A DNA stretch of 44,567 bases from an uncultured Alphaproteobacteria bacterium (GCA_905233975.1 CAJOGD010000001.1:41696-86262), one strand, 5' to 3'; shown: positions 32,193 to 41,286, counted from the first letter of the stretch. The notes: generated from the sequence alone by a model not told the origin. Program-made: numbers and translations.

Positions 32193-34711
32193 TCCCTTTC
32201 GTCCGCACGCGCAAAGTCATCGTATTCTTTGTACTTGTCTTCGCCGGTGCGACGATATTCATATTCCGCCCCACCCGCCGAATACATATTAAATAACTCT
32301 GTAACCTTGCTATACGCCGCGTTCATTGCCATTGCGGTTTGTTCCACGTCATATTCTATGATTTTCGCATCACCAGATTTTAACTGTAAAAATTGCATAA
32401 TCGGCATCTTGCTTTTATCGGTCGTCCGAAAACGAAAACCGTTGTTTTGCAACATATATGCCTCCAGCGGTAATTGCGGCATGGTGCCGTCCGCCAATTG
32501 TTTTTGTTTTGGTGCGGCACCGGTTTTTATATCCAAAACCCCACCGTCCCAGATTCTATCGGCACGCGCCCGCACATTACGTCCGGCAATATTTACCGAA
32601 CCTTCGATTTCTGTGAGTGCGCCATCAGTATCACGCAACATCTGTAATGCAATCGGTGCGATTTCAACGAATCGCCTGTGCCAGAAATAAAATACCAGGT
32701 TATTTTGTCCCAAACTTTCCAATGCCCGCCTATCCATTTCGGCAATCAACCATTGTTCCGTAGCATTCGCCGGCGCATTTTCTATGGCCGCATGAACCAG
32801 TGTTCCAAAATCACGCACATCGGCCCCAATCCAATAATCCTTTTTGGGATGCAACCCAAGTATATGTTGCACATAGAACGCGTACGGATTATGTATCAAC
32901 AATTCCAAACGCGTCACAAACACATCAGACCAATCGGCCGGCGGTGTCGGATTTTCATACCGCAGCGGATTCGATTCAACCGTATCACGCAAACGCACAA
33001 CGTTTAAAATATCGGTTGCCACATTTGTATCAAACCGTCCGCGCGCAACAATTACACGCGAAAGAAAACGCGATTCTTGGGTTTGAACACCACCGGAAAC
33101 CCGGCTGCGCAGCCAATAAACATTTGCGCCACACGATAAATTCATAAAATCCAGTGCCATCAACGACACCTTGTGATTCGGCGATGGCAAACCAATTTTG
33201 TTTGCCACGCCACGTGGCAACCATGGATTTTCGTAGCCAAGTGCCGGGAACATACCTTCGTTTAAACCGGTCAGTATCACGACATCGGCCGTTTGCATGC
33301 GTGATTCTATGGTTCCCAAAACAGCAACGGGGACGGAATCATTCATGGGCGAACGCACCCGAACATCGGAAAGAGTATCCGCAACAAAAGCGCGCACGTC
33401 CATAATCCCAAGTTGTATATCTTTTCCCACCAAACAATCTGATAGTTTTTTAATCGCCAACCAAACGTCCGCCGAATCTTCAATATCAAATTTTGGTGCC
33501 ATGCTATCGGCGAACTTATCAACAATTTCGGCAATTGTATCAAACAGATTAAATTTATTAGACGCATATATATCTTCAAAAAAATGCGCCCCCATTTCAA
33601 TCCAATCATCAAACAAATTTAAAATCGCGCGCCCTGCGGCCGTCATCGTTGCCGGCACACCACCGGAAAAATCCGCAACAATATTACGTCTTTCGAATTC
33701 AGACTTTAACCGCTGGTTCCCGGCGGCGTCTGGCGTTATAATTAAAACCGTTTTTTTATCGACGATTGCACGCGCCGCAATTTCTGCGGCAACCGCGGCC
33801 TCTTCGGATTCACGCGACGCCTCTATCAGATGACAATTCGATAAATCGCAACCATTAAAATCGTTGTATACGTTGGAAAACGCCGTATTCATAAAATCTA
33901 TGTGCGACGCACCAACATCAATTTCACGCACGTCCGATGCACCAAGTCCAATATCAGACAAAAATTTATATTCGGAATTATATGGATTTGTATCCAATTC
34001 AAAATCTTCCACCGCCCCGGAAATCTTGCCGGGCAAAATAATGCGGCCATTTGGCAACCCCGATATCACAGACATCAATTTACGCGTCACCGGAACACTT
34101 GCCGTTGACCCGCACACAATAATCAAAGATTTATCGCCGGGCATATTTTTTACACAATCGCACCACGCGTATACGTCGGAATTCCGGCGTTTTGTTTCTG
34201 TTTGCCGACCACAAAAAACATCAGATTGCACACGTGACAACACCGATAAAATTTGTGCTTTTTCTTGAAAATGTTTTGCATATTTATCATCAACCAAATC
34301 GGCCCAATCTATATCGGCAATATCAACGGAACTATTTTCCAAATAATCTTGCATGGTAATCAGTGTTCGTGCAACCGGCAACGCGTTTGATATAGTTTTA
34401 ATTGTTGGAATCGCCGCCAACAAATACGCCATCATAACCACACGTTCTTGTTTTGAAACAACACCAATTTCTTCATCAGAATCTTCGGTTTCTTCCACGC
34501 CTTCGCCAAGCGGAATCAATCGGGGCAGCAACGTTGCATGACCAACCGAATCCACAATCATTTTTTCAACACTGCGAACCGCACGACGATTGGGCAAGAA
34601 AATCAACATATCTGTTAAATCAACACCGGATTCAGACATAACCTTCCAAAGCCCATCAAGTATCTTTGCGGGATTTGAAACACAAAAGATATTGTTATTA
34701 TTTGATGCCAA
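32189..34711 (-). CDS. addB: Double-strand break repair protein AddB
   Basis: AddB is the nuclease partner of AddA in end resection, the alternative to RecBCD. The 840-residue protein has the alphaproteobacterial AddB layout: a start without Walker A, then FLPNRRAVRSVEKMI near 40 and LPRLIPLGEG, the helicase-like ILTGLNEGMFPALG near 490, and the C-terminal nuclease domain with GTLVHAAIE and the PD-(D/E)XK core (ADRIWDGGVLDIKTG) near 725. It is somewhat shorter than many relatives. Its start overlaps the end of engB by 14 nt, so it is the last gene of rsmI-engB-addB. No addA is visible within the window. Confidence 0.88.
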   Translation of the reverse strand: MASNNNNIFCVSNPAKILDGLWKVMSESGVDLTDMLIFLPNRRAVRSVEKMIVDSVGHATLLPRLIPLGEGVEETEDSDEEIGVVSKQERVVMMAYLLAAIPTIKTISNALPVARTLITMQDYLENSSVDIADIDWADLVDDKYAKHFQEKAQILSVLSRVQSDVFCGRQTETKRRNSDVYAWCDCVKNMPGDKSLIIVCGSTASVPVTRKLMSVISGLPNGRIILPGKISGAVEDFELDTNPYNSEYKFLSDIGLGASDVREIDVGASHIDFMNTAFSNVYNDFNGCDLSNCHLIEASRESEEAAVAAEIAARAIVDKKTVLIITPDAAGNQRLKSEFERRNIVADFSGGVPATMTAAGRAILNLFDDWIEMGAHFFEDIYASNKFNLFDTIAEIVDKFADSMAPKFDIEDSADVWLAIKKLSDCLVGKDIQLGIMDVRAFVADTLSDVRVRSPMNDSVPVAVLGTIESRMQTADVVILTGLNEGMFPALGYENPWLPRGVANKIGLPSPNHKVSLMALDFMNLSCGANVYWLRSRVSGGVQTQESRFLSRVIVARGRFDTNVATDILNVVRLRDTVESNPLRYENPTPPADWSDVFVTRLELLIHNPYAFYVQHILGLHPKKDYWIGADVRDFGTLVHAAIENAPANATEQWLIAEMDRRALESLGQNNLVFYFWHRRFVEIAPIALQMLRDTDGALTEIEGSVNIAGRNVRARADRIWDGGVLDIKTGAAPKQKQLADGTMPQLPLEAYMLQNNGFRFRTTDKSKMPIMQFLQLKSGDAKIIEYDVEQTAMAMNAAYSKVTELFNMYSAGGAEYEYRRTGEDKYKEYDDFARADERD

Positions 34712-35252
34712 TGATTGCCCTTAATTTTTCTATGCCGTATTTTTTTTCCGCGGACGTTTCAATAATATCATCAACCATCGCCGGATGCGCATTCGCACAA
34801 ATTACTGTCTGTTCTTTTTCGCGCACACGCTTGTCTTTTTTCGTATAAACAATTTGATAAGATATTCCATTCGCATCACAAAATTCCAAAAGTTCTAAAT
34901 CGGAATCACGCGGGCCAATACGCGAATCAATCAATATAAAAAGCCGCTTTAATTGCCGCCGCGTCATAATGTATTCTTGGAACCGCAACAACCAACGTTC
35001 AGATTCCGCGCGCGACACACGTGCATAACCATACCCCGGCAAATCAAGAATTATTATTTTGTCGTTTATGTTAAACATATTAAGCGCCTGTGTTCGCCCC
35101 GGTGTATTCGACGTCCGCGCAACATTTTCACCCAGCACCGCATTTATTAGCGAAGATTTCCCAACATTACTGCGCCCGGCGAACGCATATTCCGAAAATT
35201 GTGTTTGTGGCAAATCACGAACCCGTTCAAACCCACCAACAAATTTTATCAT
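34698..35252 (-). CDS. engB: Ribosome biogenesis GTPase EngB/YsxC
   Basis: EngB is a GTPase needed for assembly of the large ribosomal subunit. The 184-residue protein has G1 GRSNVGKSSL near 26, G2 NTPGRTQ near 49, G3 DLPGYGYA near 69, G4 TKKDK near 135 and G5 ETSAEKKYG near 165. The YGYARV motif after G3 is specific to the family. It lies 4 nt after rsmI and overlaps addB. Confidence 0.95.
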   Translation of the reverse strand: MIKFVGGFERVRDLPQTQFSEYAFAGRSNVGKSSLINAVLGENVARTSNTPGRTQALNMFNINDKIIILDLPGYGYARVSRAESERWLLRFQEYIMTRRQLKRLFILIDSRIGPRDSDLELLEFCDANGISYQIVYTKKDKRVREKEQTVICANAHPAMVDDIIETSAEKKYGIEKLRAIIGIK

Positions 35253-35256
35253 GTGT

Positions 35257-36045
35257 TCAATCCTTTTTAATCAAACGACGATATGCTTCTTTCTTTGAAA
35301 TTCCGGCACGCGCCGCTAAATCACTTGCCGCCGCCTTGGTCGAATTGGCAACAACATCATTTACAATTTCTGATATTTCATCATCAGACATCTTGTGTTC
35401 GGGCGCCGGCGCAACAACGATAACTATTTCACCACGTGGCGATTCGATATTCATCAAATCCGCCGGATAGCCTATTATCGCCTGCTCGTGAATCTTTGTT
35501 ATTTCACGCACAATCGCAATTTGCCGTTCGGGCATAACGCGCGCAATTGCGGCAATAGTATTCATAATCCGATTCGGGCTTTCATAATAAACAATCGTAT
35601 GCCGTATTCTGTTATCTTCGCGCAATTTCTTTTCATCAAAGAACCCACAAAAAGTGAACCTGTCGGTTGGAAACCCACTAAGCACCAATGCAGATATAAC
35701 CGCCGTCGGCCCAGGAACGACATACACCGGCACATTCGCGGCCCGCGCGGCATGCACAATCCTGTATCCCGGATCACTGACCGCCGGCATACCCGCATCG
35801 GTCACAACCGCGACCGATTCGCCATTTTGAATTTTTTCTATCAACCCATCGACAACTTCGCGTTCATTATGCTCATGACACGATACGCGGCGTGTTTTTA
35901 TGTCAAAATGCGATGCGATTTTACCAAAAACGCGTGTATCTTCGGCGGCAATTAAATCAACATTTTTCAAAACCTCTACCGCCCTTGGCGACATATCACC
36001 AAGGTTTCCAATCGGTGTACCAACAATATAAAGCCCCGTTTGCAT
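35257..36045 (-). CDS. rsmI: 16S rRNA (cytidine1402-2'-O)-methyltransferase RsmI
   Basis: RsmI methylates the ribose of C1402 in the decoding centre. The 262-residue protein has the tetrapyrrole-methylase fold: VGTPIGNLGDMSPRAVE at the start, AEDTR near 35, the SAM-binding DAGMPAVSDPG near 84, VPGPTAVISAL near 109 and FCGFF. The C-terminal 40 residues form a small helical domain (AARAGISKKEAYRR). An AAAGGA ribosome site precedes the ATG. The divergent neighbour is an LpoA-like gene, the same arrangement as yraL-yraM in E. coli. Confidence 0.95.
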   Translation of the reverse strand: MQTGLYIVGTPIGNLGDMSPRAVEVLKNVDLIAAEDTRVFGKIASHFDIKTRRVSCHEHNEREVVDGLIEKIQNGESVAVVTDAGMPAVSDPGYRIVHAARAANVPVYVVPGPTAVISALVLSGFPTDRFTFCGFFDEKKLREDNRIRHTIVYYESPNRIMNTIAAIARVMPERQIAIVREITKIHEQAIIGYPADLMNIESPRGEIVIVVAPAPEHKMSDDEISEIVNDVVANSTKAAASDLAARAGISKKEAYRRLIKKD

Positions 36046-36068
36046 TTATGAATCCTTTGTAGTAAAAT
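36040..36068 (+). promoter_or_regulatory. Promoter of the LpoA-like gene
   Basis: TTGCAT (36040-36045), 17 nt and TAAAAT (36063-36068). The -35 lies over the start codon of rsmI, and the -10 overlaps the rsmI -10. Confidence 0.5.
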
Positions 36069-36094
36069 GATACAGAATAAAATGGATTTTTCAA
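36067..36094 (-). promoter_or_regulatory. rsmI promoter
   Basis: On the minus strand TTGAAA (36089-36094), 16 nt and TATCAT (36067-36072). Confidence 0.55.
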
Positions 36095-37704
36095 TGCATA
36101 TTATAAAACAGATTTTTGGATTAACATGTATCGCACTGGCGCTTTCGTCGTGCCATGGTAATAAAGGTTCCACGTGGCGTTCGGAATATACCGATGTTCC
36201 GATTACTGGCCCGGCGCAGTTGCAATATGGCACCTATTCACTTGGGTTGTACGGCACATCGTCTGATGCCGCGCACAGTATTGCCGTCCTGCTGCCCGTC
36301 AGTGGCGCAAATTCTAAAATCGGAAAATCGATTCGTTTAGGGATAGAGGCCGCGGCCATGCGATTCGCCCCCGACGGATTACAAATAAATTTCTATGACA
36401 CCGGAACCGGCGATGCCGAAGAAGTTCTGGAACGCGCGGTCGCATCAAACCCGGAAATAATTTTGGGGCCGGTATTTGCCGACGACGCACGATTGTTGCG
36501 CGACATCAAACCAACATCAACGCCGGCATTGTCTTTCACATCTGATGTTTCCGCGGTTGGCGATGGTGTAATCAGTATGGCCGTAATGCCAACAAATACT
36601 ATAGAGGCCACAATTCAAGAAATGTCCGCAAACGGTGCCAAGAATTACATAATTATCGCCCCAAATAACACATCTGGGCCAATGATGGCCGGCGCGGCTG
36701 ATTACATTTCTGAATTATACGGAATAAATAATGTCGGCATCTTTTATTACAACGAACGCGACACCGATTCTATTAAATCGACCGCCATGTCCGCATCAAT
36801 GTACGGTGCGCGCAGCGCCGCAAATACACGCGCCAAAGAAATTTTGTCCGGGATATTAACAAACGAAAGTCTTGGGGCATCGGAAAAGAATTCTTTATCA
36901 CGACAACTTGAAAACCTGAATCGCGTCGATACATTGGGCGAACTGCCATACGATTCGATATTATTCTTGGGTTCGGGAAATGATACGAAATCTGTGGCGT
37001 CTTTCTTGCGCTATTATGGTGTCGGTACGCGCGATGCAAAATTTTATGGCACACCACTTTGGGAAGAAAGCGACATCGCATCGGATTTAACCATGATGGG
37101 CGCGATGTTTGCAACATTGCCTGATATTCCGGACGATTTCCGCAACACATATTCTATCGCCACCGGAACATTCCCAACGCGCATGTCAACCATAGGATAC
37201 GAGGCAACGATGCTTGCAATCGGAACACTGTATTCACATGACGATATTCATGCACATTTGATGAGTCCCAGTGGCTATGTCGGCGTAAACGGTTTATTCA
37301 GATTACGTCCCGATGGTTCCAACGAACGCGCATTGCGCATTGTGCGCCTTAATGGCGACGGCACAACAACCACCGTTCGTGCGGAACCCGCGGCCTTTAC
37401 GGTCCCGATATATAAATCACACGAACAATACATGTCCGCAATCGAAAGTGCACCGTTAAATTCTGATGGAATTAACCCGGGTGATTACATAAAAATCCCG
37501 GAACGCTTTAAAGACAAATATCGCACAAAAACATACGGCGTAAATCATTCAGAAAATTCTAAAAACAAAGAACCGGTATTTCACACATCAACAATATTAC
37601 CACAAAACGATACGGATTCGATAACGTCCGCGGACTATCAACCGGTGCCATTAGATAATATAAGTCGCACATATATCGATTCGGTTGAGGTATCAGAACG
37701 ATAA
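36082..37704 (+). CDS. LpoA-like penicillin-binding protein activator lipoprotein
   Basis: The precursor has a short lipoprotein signal ending in LALSSC; the mature protein is a periplasmic-binding-protein type I fold (Peripla_BP_6 / LppC-like), with SIAVLLPVSGANSKIGKSIRLG near the start and PEIILGPVFADDARLL further on. In gammaproteobacteria LpoA activates PBP1A from the outer membrane; alphaproteobacterial homologues share the fold, and the rsmI neighbour supports the assignment, but the activator role is inferred. The tail (last 70 residues) is Ser/Thr/Asn-rich and likely flexible. The start is uncertain: ATGs at 36067, 36082 and 36094 all lack a ribosome site; the promoter makes 36067 unlikely. 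Confidence 0.8.
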   Translation: MDFSMHIIKQIFGLTCIALALSSCHGNKGSTWRSEYTDVPITGPAQLQYGTYSLGLYGTSSDAAHSIAVLLPVSGANSKIGKSIRLGIEAAAMRFAPDGLQINFYDTGTGDAEEVLERAVASNPEIILGPVFADDARLLRDIKPTSTPALSFTSDVSAVGDGVISMAVMPTNTIEATIQEMSANGAKNYIIIAPNNTSGPMMAGAADYISELYGINNVGIFYYNERDTDSIKSTAMSASMYGARSAANTRAKEILSGILTNESLGASEKNSLSRQLENLNRVDTLGELPYDSILFLGSGNDTKSVASFLRYYGVGTRDAKFYGTPLWEESDIASDLTMMGAMFATLPDIPDDFRNTYSIATGTFPTRMSTIGYEATMLAIGTLYSHDDIHAHLMSPSGYVGVNGLFRLRPDGSNERALRIVRLNGDGTTTTVRAEPAAFTVPIYKSHEQYMSAIESAPLNSDGINPGDYIKIPERFKDKYRTKTYGVNHSENSKNKEPVFHTSTILPQNDTDSITSADYQPVPLDNISRTYIDSVEVSER

Positions 37705-37724
37705 TACGCATAATGGGGGGAGAA

Positions 37725-37976
37725 ATGAAAACAGGATACAAAATTTTATTTGCATGTATCATAACATGTATCGCGACCGCATTTACGACGGTGTATATTA
37801 TGGAACATGACGTCGCACATATTCTATATTCTTCGGAAAAAGTAATGTGCAAAGATAGGGCAGAACCGGACGAAAACGGATGCTGTCCCGGCGAAACATA
37901 TACCGACATGGGCGACCAGGGTTGGAACTGTTGTCCCAACATTGGGGGCGATTGCTTTCCGCCAATTGTAAAATAA
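37725..37976 (+). CDS. Small exported cysteine-rich protein (83 aa)
   Basis: The protein begins with a basic MKTGYK and one hydrophobic helix (about 7-27: signal anchor or signal peptide). The remaining 55 residues contain seven cysteines in CKDR, NGCCPGE, WNCCPN and GDCFPP, a spacing that suggests disulfide bonds in the periplasm or metal binding. No catalytic motif was recognised. A strong GGGGGAG ribosome site lies 4 nt before the ATG; an upstream ATG three codons earlier would translate that site. It lies 20 nt after the LpoA-like gene and may be cotranscribed. Confidence 0.75.
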   Translation: MKTGYKILFACIITCIATAFTTVYIMEHDVAHILYSSEKVMCKDRAEPDENGCCPGETYTDMGDQGWNCCPNIGGDCFPPIVK

Positions 37977-37989
37977 AACTTGCCCGCGA

Positions 37990-38233
37990 TATTATTCTAA
38001 ACTATTATAATAGTCAGAATCTTACTGGAACCAAGGTTCGGGACCTTCACAAGTCCGAAATCAGAAGTCGCAACCATATGGTTGCTGTTCCATGTGGTGT
38101 ATGTTTACACCATTCCCCCAAAAATCTTTGTTGGGGGAGCCGTTGGTCATATATTGAAAGCCGATGGGATTACTTGACTTCTGGTGATTTTGTGAACTCC
38201 CCCAACTGCCATAAGATTCTGGCAGAATTTTTT
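37990..38233 (+). ncRNA. Candidate structured RNA with terminal terminator
   Basis: The 280-nt spacer has no convincing ORF but a dense series of perfect inverted repeats: 37994-38020 (a 14-bp palindrome extended by 5 bp), 38033-38037/38043-38047, 38070-38075/38080-38085, 38095-38101/38106-38112 and 38114-38121/38131-38138 (8 bp). Two long-range pairings, 38062-38069 with 38176-38183 (8 bp) and 38046-38052 with 38190-38196 (7 bp), would close a multibranch fold around the inner hairpins. At the end a 6-bp stem (38206-38211/38220-38225) is followed by a run of six T, an intrinsic terminator. It may be a small RNA or an attenuating leader of the Stealth gene. No known family matched from memory. 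Confidence 0.45.
38206..38233 (+). terminator. Intrinsic terminator ahead of the Stealth gene
   Basis: A 6-bp stem with 8-nt loop and AATTTTTT, 23 nt before the ATG at 38257. Depending on context it ends an RNA or attenuates the gene. Confidence 0.6.
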
Positions 38234-38256
38234 CACAAAAAACACAGGAGTAAACA

Positions 38257-39261
38257 ATGAAAAAAATAGATTTAGTTTATATGTGGGTGGACGGAAACGA
38301 TAAAAAATGGCAAGATGAAAAAGCAAAATACCTACAAATCGAAGGTGGCGAAAGCGCCCTGCCCCCGGACGCAACAGTGACGGCACGATGGCGCGACAAT
38401 GACGAATTAAGATATGCGTTGCGCAGTGCCGAAAAATTTGTTCCATGGATAAATCATATCTATATCATAACCGGATTTAACCAGGTTCCCAAATGGCTTG
38501 ATACAACAAATAAAAAAATAACTATTGTTCCACACGAATCTATTATGCCCAGATATTCTTTGCCGACATTTTGTTCGGATAATATCGAAATGTGTATTGC
38601 AAACATACCGGAACTTTCCGAATATTTTTTACTGTCCAACGATGATATGTTCTTTAACCAACCACTTACCAAAGACTTCTTTTTTGACCGCAATAACCGT
38701 TATATATTCAGGTTTCACAAATCGCATATTAACACAAAAAAAATTGGTTTTAGGCTCGATGCATCAAATGACTATATACAACGTCTGATACTTGCCCAAA
38801 ATAAAATAAAAAAGATTTTCCATAAAAATGTTTCAAAATACTTCCCATCACATGGCATTGATCCATATATTAAAAGTTCATTAAAAAAATGCGTTATGCA
38901 CCCAATGATAAAAAAGGACATAGACCTACAATTATTTCAAAAATTTCGCCAAGGATATCAAACACAACGGTTGATTTTCAATTTGTACGACAAAATTTAT
39001 GGTCGAGCAAAGTTTATACGCGCACGCAATATAAAACAATCTACGAACAAATTATGGAATAAAATCTATAACTTTATACATCGTTCCAGCATATTAAATT
39101 CGCCTTGCTACTGCATCGATGCATTTAACGCGAACCTTTATAAATTTATACCACCAATTGTTTGCATAAATGACACCGTTGACACTTCGGACGAAATGCG
39201 CAGGCACAATCGCGAATGGTTAAATTGGCGATTCCCAGATAAATCAAGTTTTGAAAAATAG
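38257..39261 (+). CDS. Stealth-family sugar-phosphotransferase, second copy
   Basis: The 334-residue protein parallels the Stealth enzyme at 14260 throughout: DLVYMWVDGNDKKW (CR1), WRDNDELRYALRS with VPWINHIYIITG and QVPKWLD (CR2), LSEYFLLSNDDMFF, PSHGIDPYIKSS and a C-terminal FPDKSSFEK tail. The family transfers hexose-1-phosphate in capsule synthesis. It stands alone, 20 kb from the glycan island, behind a structured leader, so it could be controlled separately and might produce a variant structure (inference). The AGGAG ribosome site is good. Its stop is 3 nt from the convergent pyk stop. Confidence 0.87.
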   Translation: MKKIDLVYMWVDGNDKKWQDEKAKYLQIEGGESALPPDATVTARWRDNDELRYALRSAEKFVPWINHIYIITGFNQVPKWLDTTNKKITIVPHESIMPRYSLPTFCSDNIEMCIANIPELSEYFLLSNDDMFFNQPLTKDFFFDRNNRYIFRFHKSHINTKKIGFRLDASNDYIQRLILAQNKIKKIFHKNVSKYFPSHGIDPYIKSSLKKCVMHPMIKKDIDLQLFQKFRQGYQTQRLIFNLYDKIYGRAKFIRARNIKQSTNKLWNKIYNFIHRSSILNSPCYCIDAFNANLYKFIPPIVCINDTVDTSDEMRRHNREWLNWRFPDKSSFEK

Positions 39262-39264
39262 ACG

Positions 39265-40635
39265 CTAATCTAAACTGTTCAGACTAACCTGGTCGCCGTC
39301 CACAATGACGATGTTTCCTTTGCTAATTTCGGCATCACGCGCGACGGCGACAAAATCGCGCTGTGCGAATAAATCCGGCGTATAGACGGGCAACACACCA
39401 CGCGCTAAACATAATTGATTTGCAACGATTTCACTATCGCATACGGCGATTATTTTCGTATCCGGACGACGGCAAGAAATCTTTATAACCGATTCGGTAT
39501 CCCGCGCAAAAACAATTATCGCCTTGGCTTTGTTAAGGTATGCCATGGAAGATATCGAACGCGACCAATCGTTATCCGACGTATCTTCGGCACGCGACCA
39601 ATCATTTGGATTTGCAATCGCATCGTCATCAGAATACGCCAAAATCTTTGCCATGGTTTCAATTACATTCAACGGATTCGCGCCAATCGTTGTTTCTTCG
39701 GACGTCATTGTCGAATCCACACGCAGATACGCCGCATTCGCGACATCACTTATTTCCGCACGCGTTGGAAATTCACTTTCAACCATAGACCCCAGCATTT
39801 GCGTGGCCATAACAACAGGACGATTTAACCGCCGACATTCGCGTATTATATGACGTGAAATTGCCGGGACCCTTTCATACGGCAATTCAACCGCCATATC
39901 ACCACGCGCAATCATAATTCCATCGGCCGCGCGGGCGATGTCATCAATTTGTTCGACCGCACTTTTGCGTTCTATCTTTGCCATGATTTTAACCGGGCGC
40001 GCAGTACGTGCGGTAATAAAATCACGCACTTCGGATATATCTTCGGGGCGTTGCACAAAAGAAACCGCAACCCAATCAGGATCTTTGGTCAACGCATATT
40101 CCAAATCCGCCCTATCCTTGTCGGTCAGCACCGATGTATCAACAATTGTATCCGGCAAATTAAATCCGCGCCGCGACCAGATTTCGGTTCCACGAATAAC
40201 CTTTGTCTTAATCGAATCGGGCGAAACATCGGTCACCTGCATTTCTATTTTGCCGTCATTTAACAGTATTCTTTCCCCAACATGCAACGACCGCATAACA
40301 TCGGCGTCCGGCAAATGAACACGCCGCGAATCGCCCGGCGCCGGATTGGAATCAAATGTAAATGTTTGTCCGACCGTAATCGGATATTTTTCTTCGGTTT
40401 TAAAATTTCCAATCCTGTGCTTTGGCCCCTGGAGGTCAACCAACACAGCGACCGGCGTATTCAGTTCCGCCGATATTTTGCGAATCGCATCAATCTTTTT
40501 TCCCTGGGCATCGCCGGTATCATGACTAAAATTCATACGGCACACATTTACACCCGCCGAAATCATTTTCCGTAAAACGGCCACACTTTCGCAACTTGGG
40601 CCAATAGACGCAGTTATTTTTGTAAATCTTGTCAT
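39265..40635 (-). CDS. pyk: Pyruvate kinase
   Basis: Pyruvate kinase converts phosphoenolpyruvate and ADP to pyruvate and ATP. The 456-residue protein has the TIM-barrel motifs: RMNFSHDTG near 33, DLQGPKHRIG near 68 (usually KIRIG), KIMAKIERKSAVEQID near 195 with the catalytic Lys, and IARGDMAVELPYERVP near 220. The next block, DSTMTSEETTIG, replaces the usual DAVMLSAETA-type segment, and the N-terminal CRMNFS is standard. Catalytic residues appear to be kept, so the enzyme should be active, but it is a divergent variant. The C-terminal domain is complete. Confidence 0.9.
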   Translation of the reverse strand: MTRFTKITASIGPSCESVAVLRKMISAGVNVCRMNFSHDTGDAQGKKIDAIRKISAELNTPVAVLVDLQGPKHRIGNFKTEEKYPITVGQTFTFDSNPAPGDSRRVHLPDADVMRSLHVGERILLNDGKIEMQVTDVSPDSIKTKVIRGTEIWSRRGFNLPDTIVDTSVLTDKDRADLEYALTKDPDWVAVSFVQRPEDISEVRDFITARTARPVKIMAKIERKSAVEQIDDIARAADGIMIARGDMAVELPYERVPAISRHIIRECRRLNRPVVMATQMLGSMVESEFPTRAEISDVANAAYLRVDSTMTSEETTIGANPLNVIETMAKILAYSDDDAIANPNDWSRAEDTSDNDWSRSISSMAYLNKAKAIIVFARDTESVIKISCRRPDTKIIAVCDSEIVANQLCLARGVLPVYTPDLFAQRDFVAVARDAEISKGNIVIVDGDQVSLNSLD

Positions 40636-40653
40636 AATTTTACAATCTCTCGG

Positions 40654-40681
40654 TTGATTTTTATGTTTTATTGTATATCAT
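40654..40681 (+). promoter_or_regulatory. gapR promoter
   Basis: TTGATT (40654-40659), 16 nt and TATCAT (40676-40681). Confidence 0.45.
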
Positions 40682-40700
40682 AAAAAGGTCACTTTAACAA
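40672..40700 (-). promoter_or_regulatory. pyk promoter
   Basis: On the minus strand TTGTTA (40695-40700), 17 nt and TATACA (40672-40677). It overlaps the gapR -10 by two bases. Confidence 0.45.
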
Positions 40701-40713
40701 GGGGAAAACATCA

Positions 40714-40962
40714 ATGAAAAACGCAAATCATGGAAGTTTCGATAATCAACAATTACTTGGTATCATCGAACGAATCGAAAAATTAAACGAAGACAGCGCG
40801 GCCATCGCATCGGATATAAAGGAAATTTTTGCGGAGGCAAAGTCCGCCGGATATGACCCAAAATATATTCGACAAATGATTCGCCTGCGCAAAATGGATC
40901 CGGACGAATTGGACGAAACCGACGAATTGACCAAGATGTATCGTAATGCGCTTGGCCTGTGA
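40714..40962 (+). CDS. gapR: GapR family nucleoid protein (DUF2312)
   Basis: GapR binds AT-rich, overtwisted DNA and supports replication and chromosome segregation; it is a marker of alphaproteobacteria. The 82-residue protein fits the family's length and pattern: QQLLGIIERIEKLNEDSAAI (long helix), SDIKEIFAEAKSAGYDPKYI, then RQMIRLRKMDPDE. A GGGG ribosome site precedes the ATG, and an RNHCP-domain gene follows 9 nt after the stop. Confidence 0.9.
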   Translation: MKNANHGSFDNQQLLGIIERIEKLNEDSAAIASDIKEIFAEAKSAGYDPKYIRQMIRLRKMDPDELDETDELTKMYRNALGL

Positions 40963-40971
40963 TTTAGATAC

Positions 40972-41286
40972 ATGAAAAAATTTACAAAAACTGTTGAAGA
41001 TTTTATATGCGCCCATTGTGGCGAAAGTGTTGTGGGCAATGGATATACAAACCATTGCCCCAAATGTTTATGGTCGCGCCATGTTGATAATAATCCCGGC
41101 GACCGCGCATCGACGTGTGGCGGCATGATGGAACCAATTTCCATCGAACAATCCGGTGACGGATTTATCATCACACACAAATGTCAAAAATGTGGCAAAA
41201 CGATTCGCCAACACAGTGCCGAAAACGATGATATTGATGAAATCATCAAACTATCATCGAATTCGGATTTTATTTTTGGTAAATAA
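40972..41286 (+). CDS. RNHCP domain zinc-ribbon protein
   Basis: The 104-residue protein has the RNHCP pattern (PF12647): FICAHCGESV near 12-21, NHCPKCLWSRHVD near 27-39, NPGDRASTCGGMMEPI near 41-56 and KCQKCGKTIR near 70-79, giving cysteine pairs that should bind zinc. The family is of unknown function, possibly RNA- or nucleic-acid-related. It is probably cotranscribed with gapR. It ends immediately before the pyrG stop on the other strand, with no spacer. Confidence 0.88.
   Translation: MKKFTKTVEDFICAHCGESVVGNGYTNHCPKCLWSRHVDNNPGDRASTCGGMMEPISIEQSGDGFIITHKCQKCGKTIRQHSAENDDIDEIIKLSSNSDFIFGK

Noticed and set aside
38041..38200. Hammerhead, RNase P, SRP or 6S RNA
   Set aside because: The conserved cores (CUGAUGA with GAAA, GAGGAAAGUCC, the SRP tetraloop region) are absent. 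The long-range helices superficially recall 6S RNA, but the inner multibranch part does not fit.
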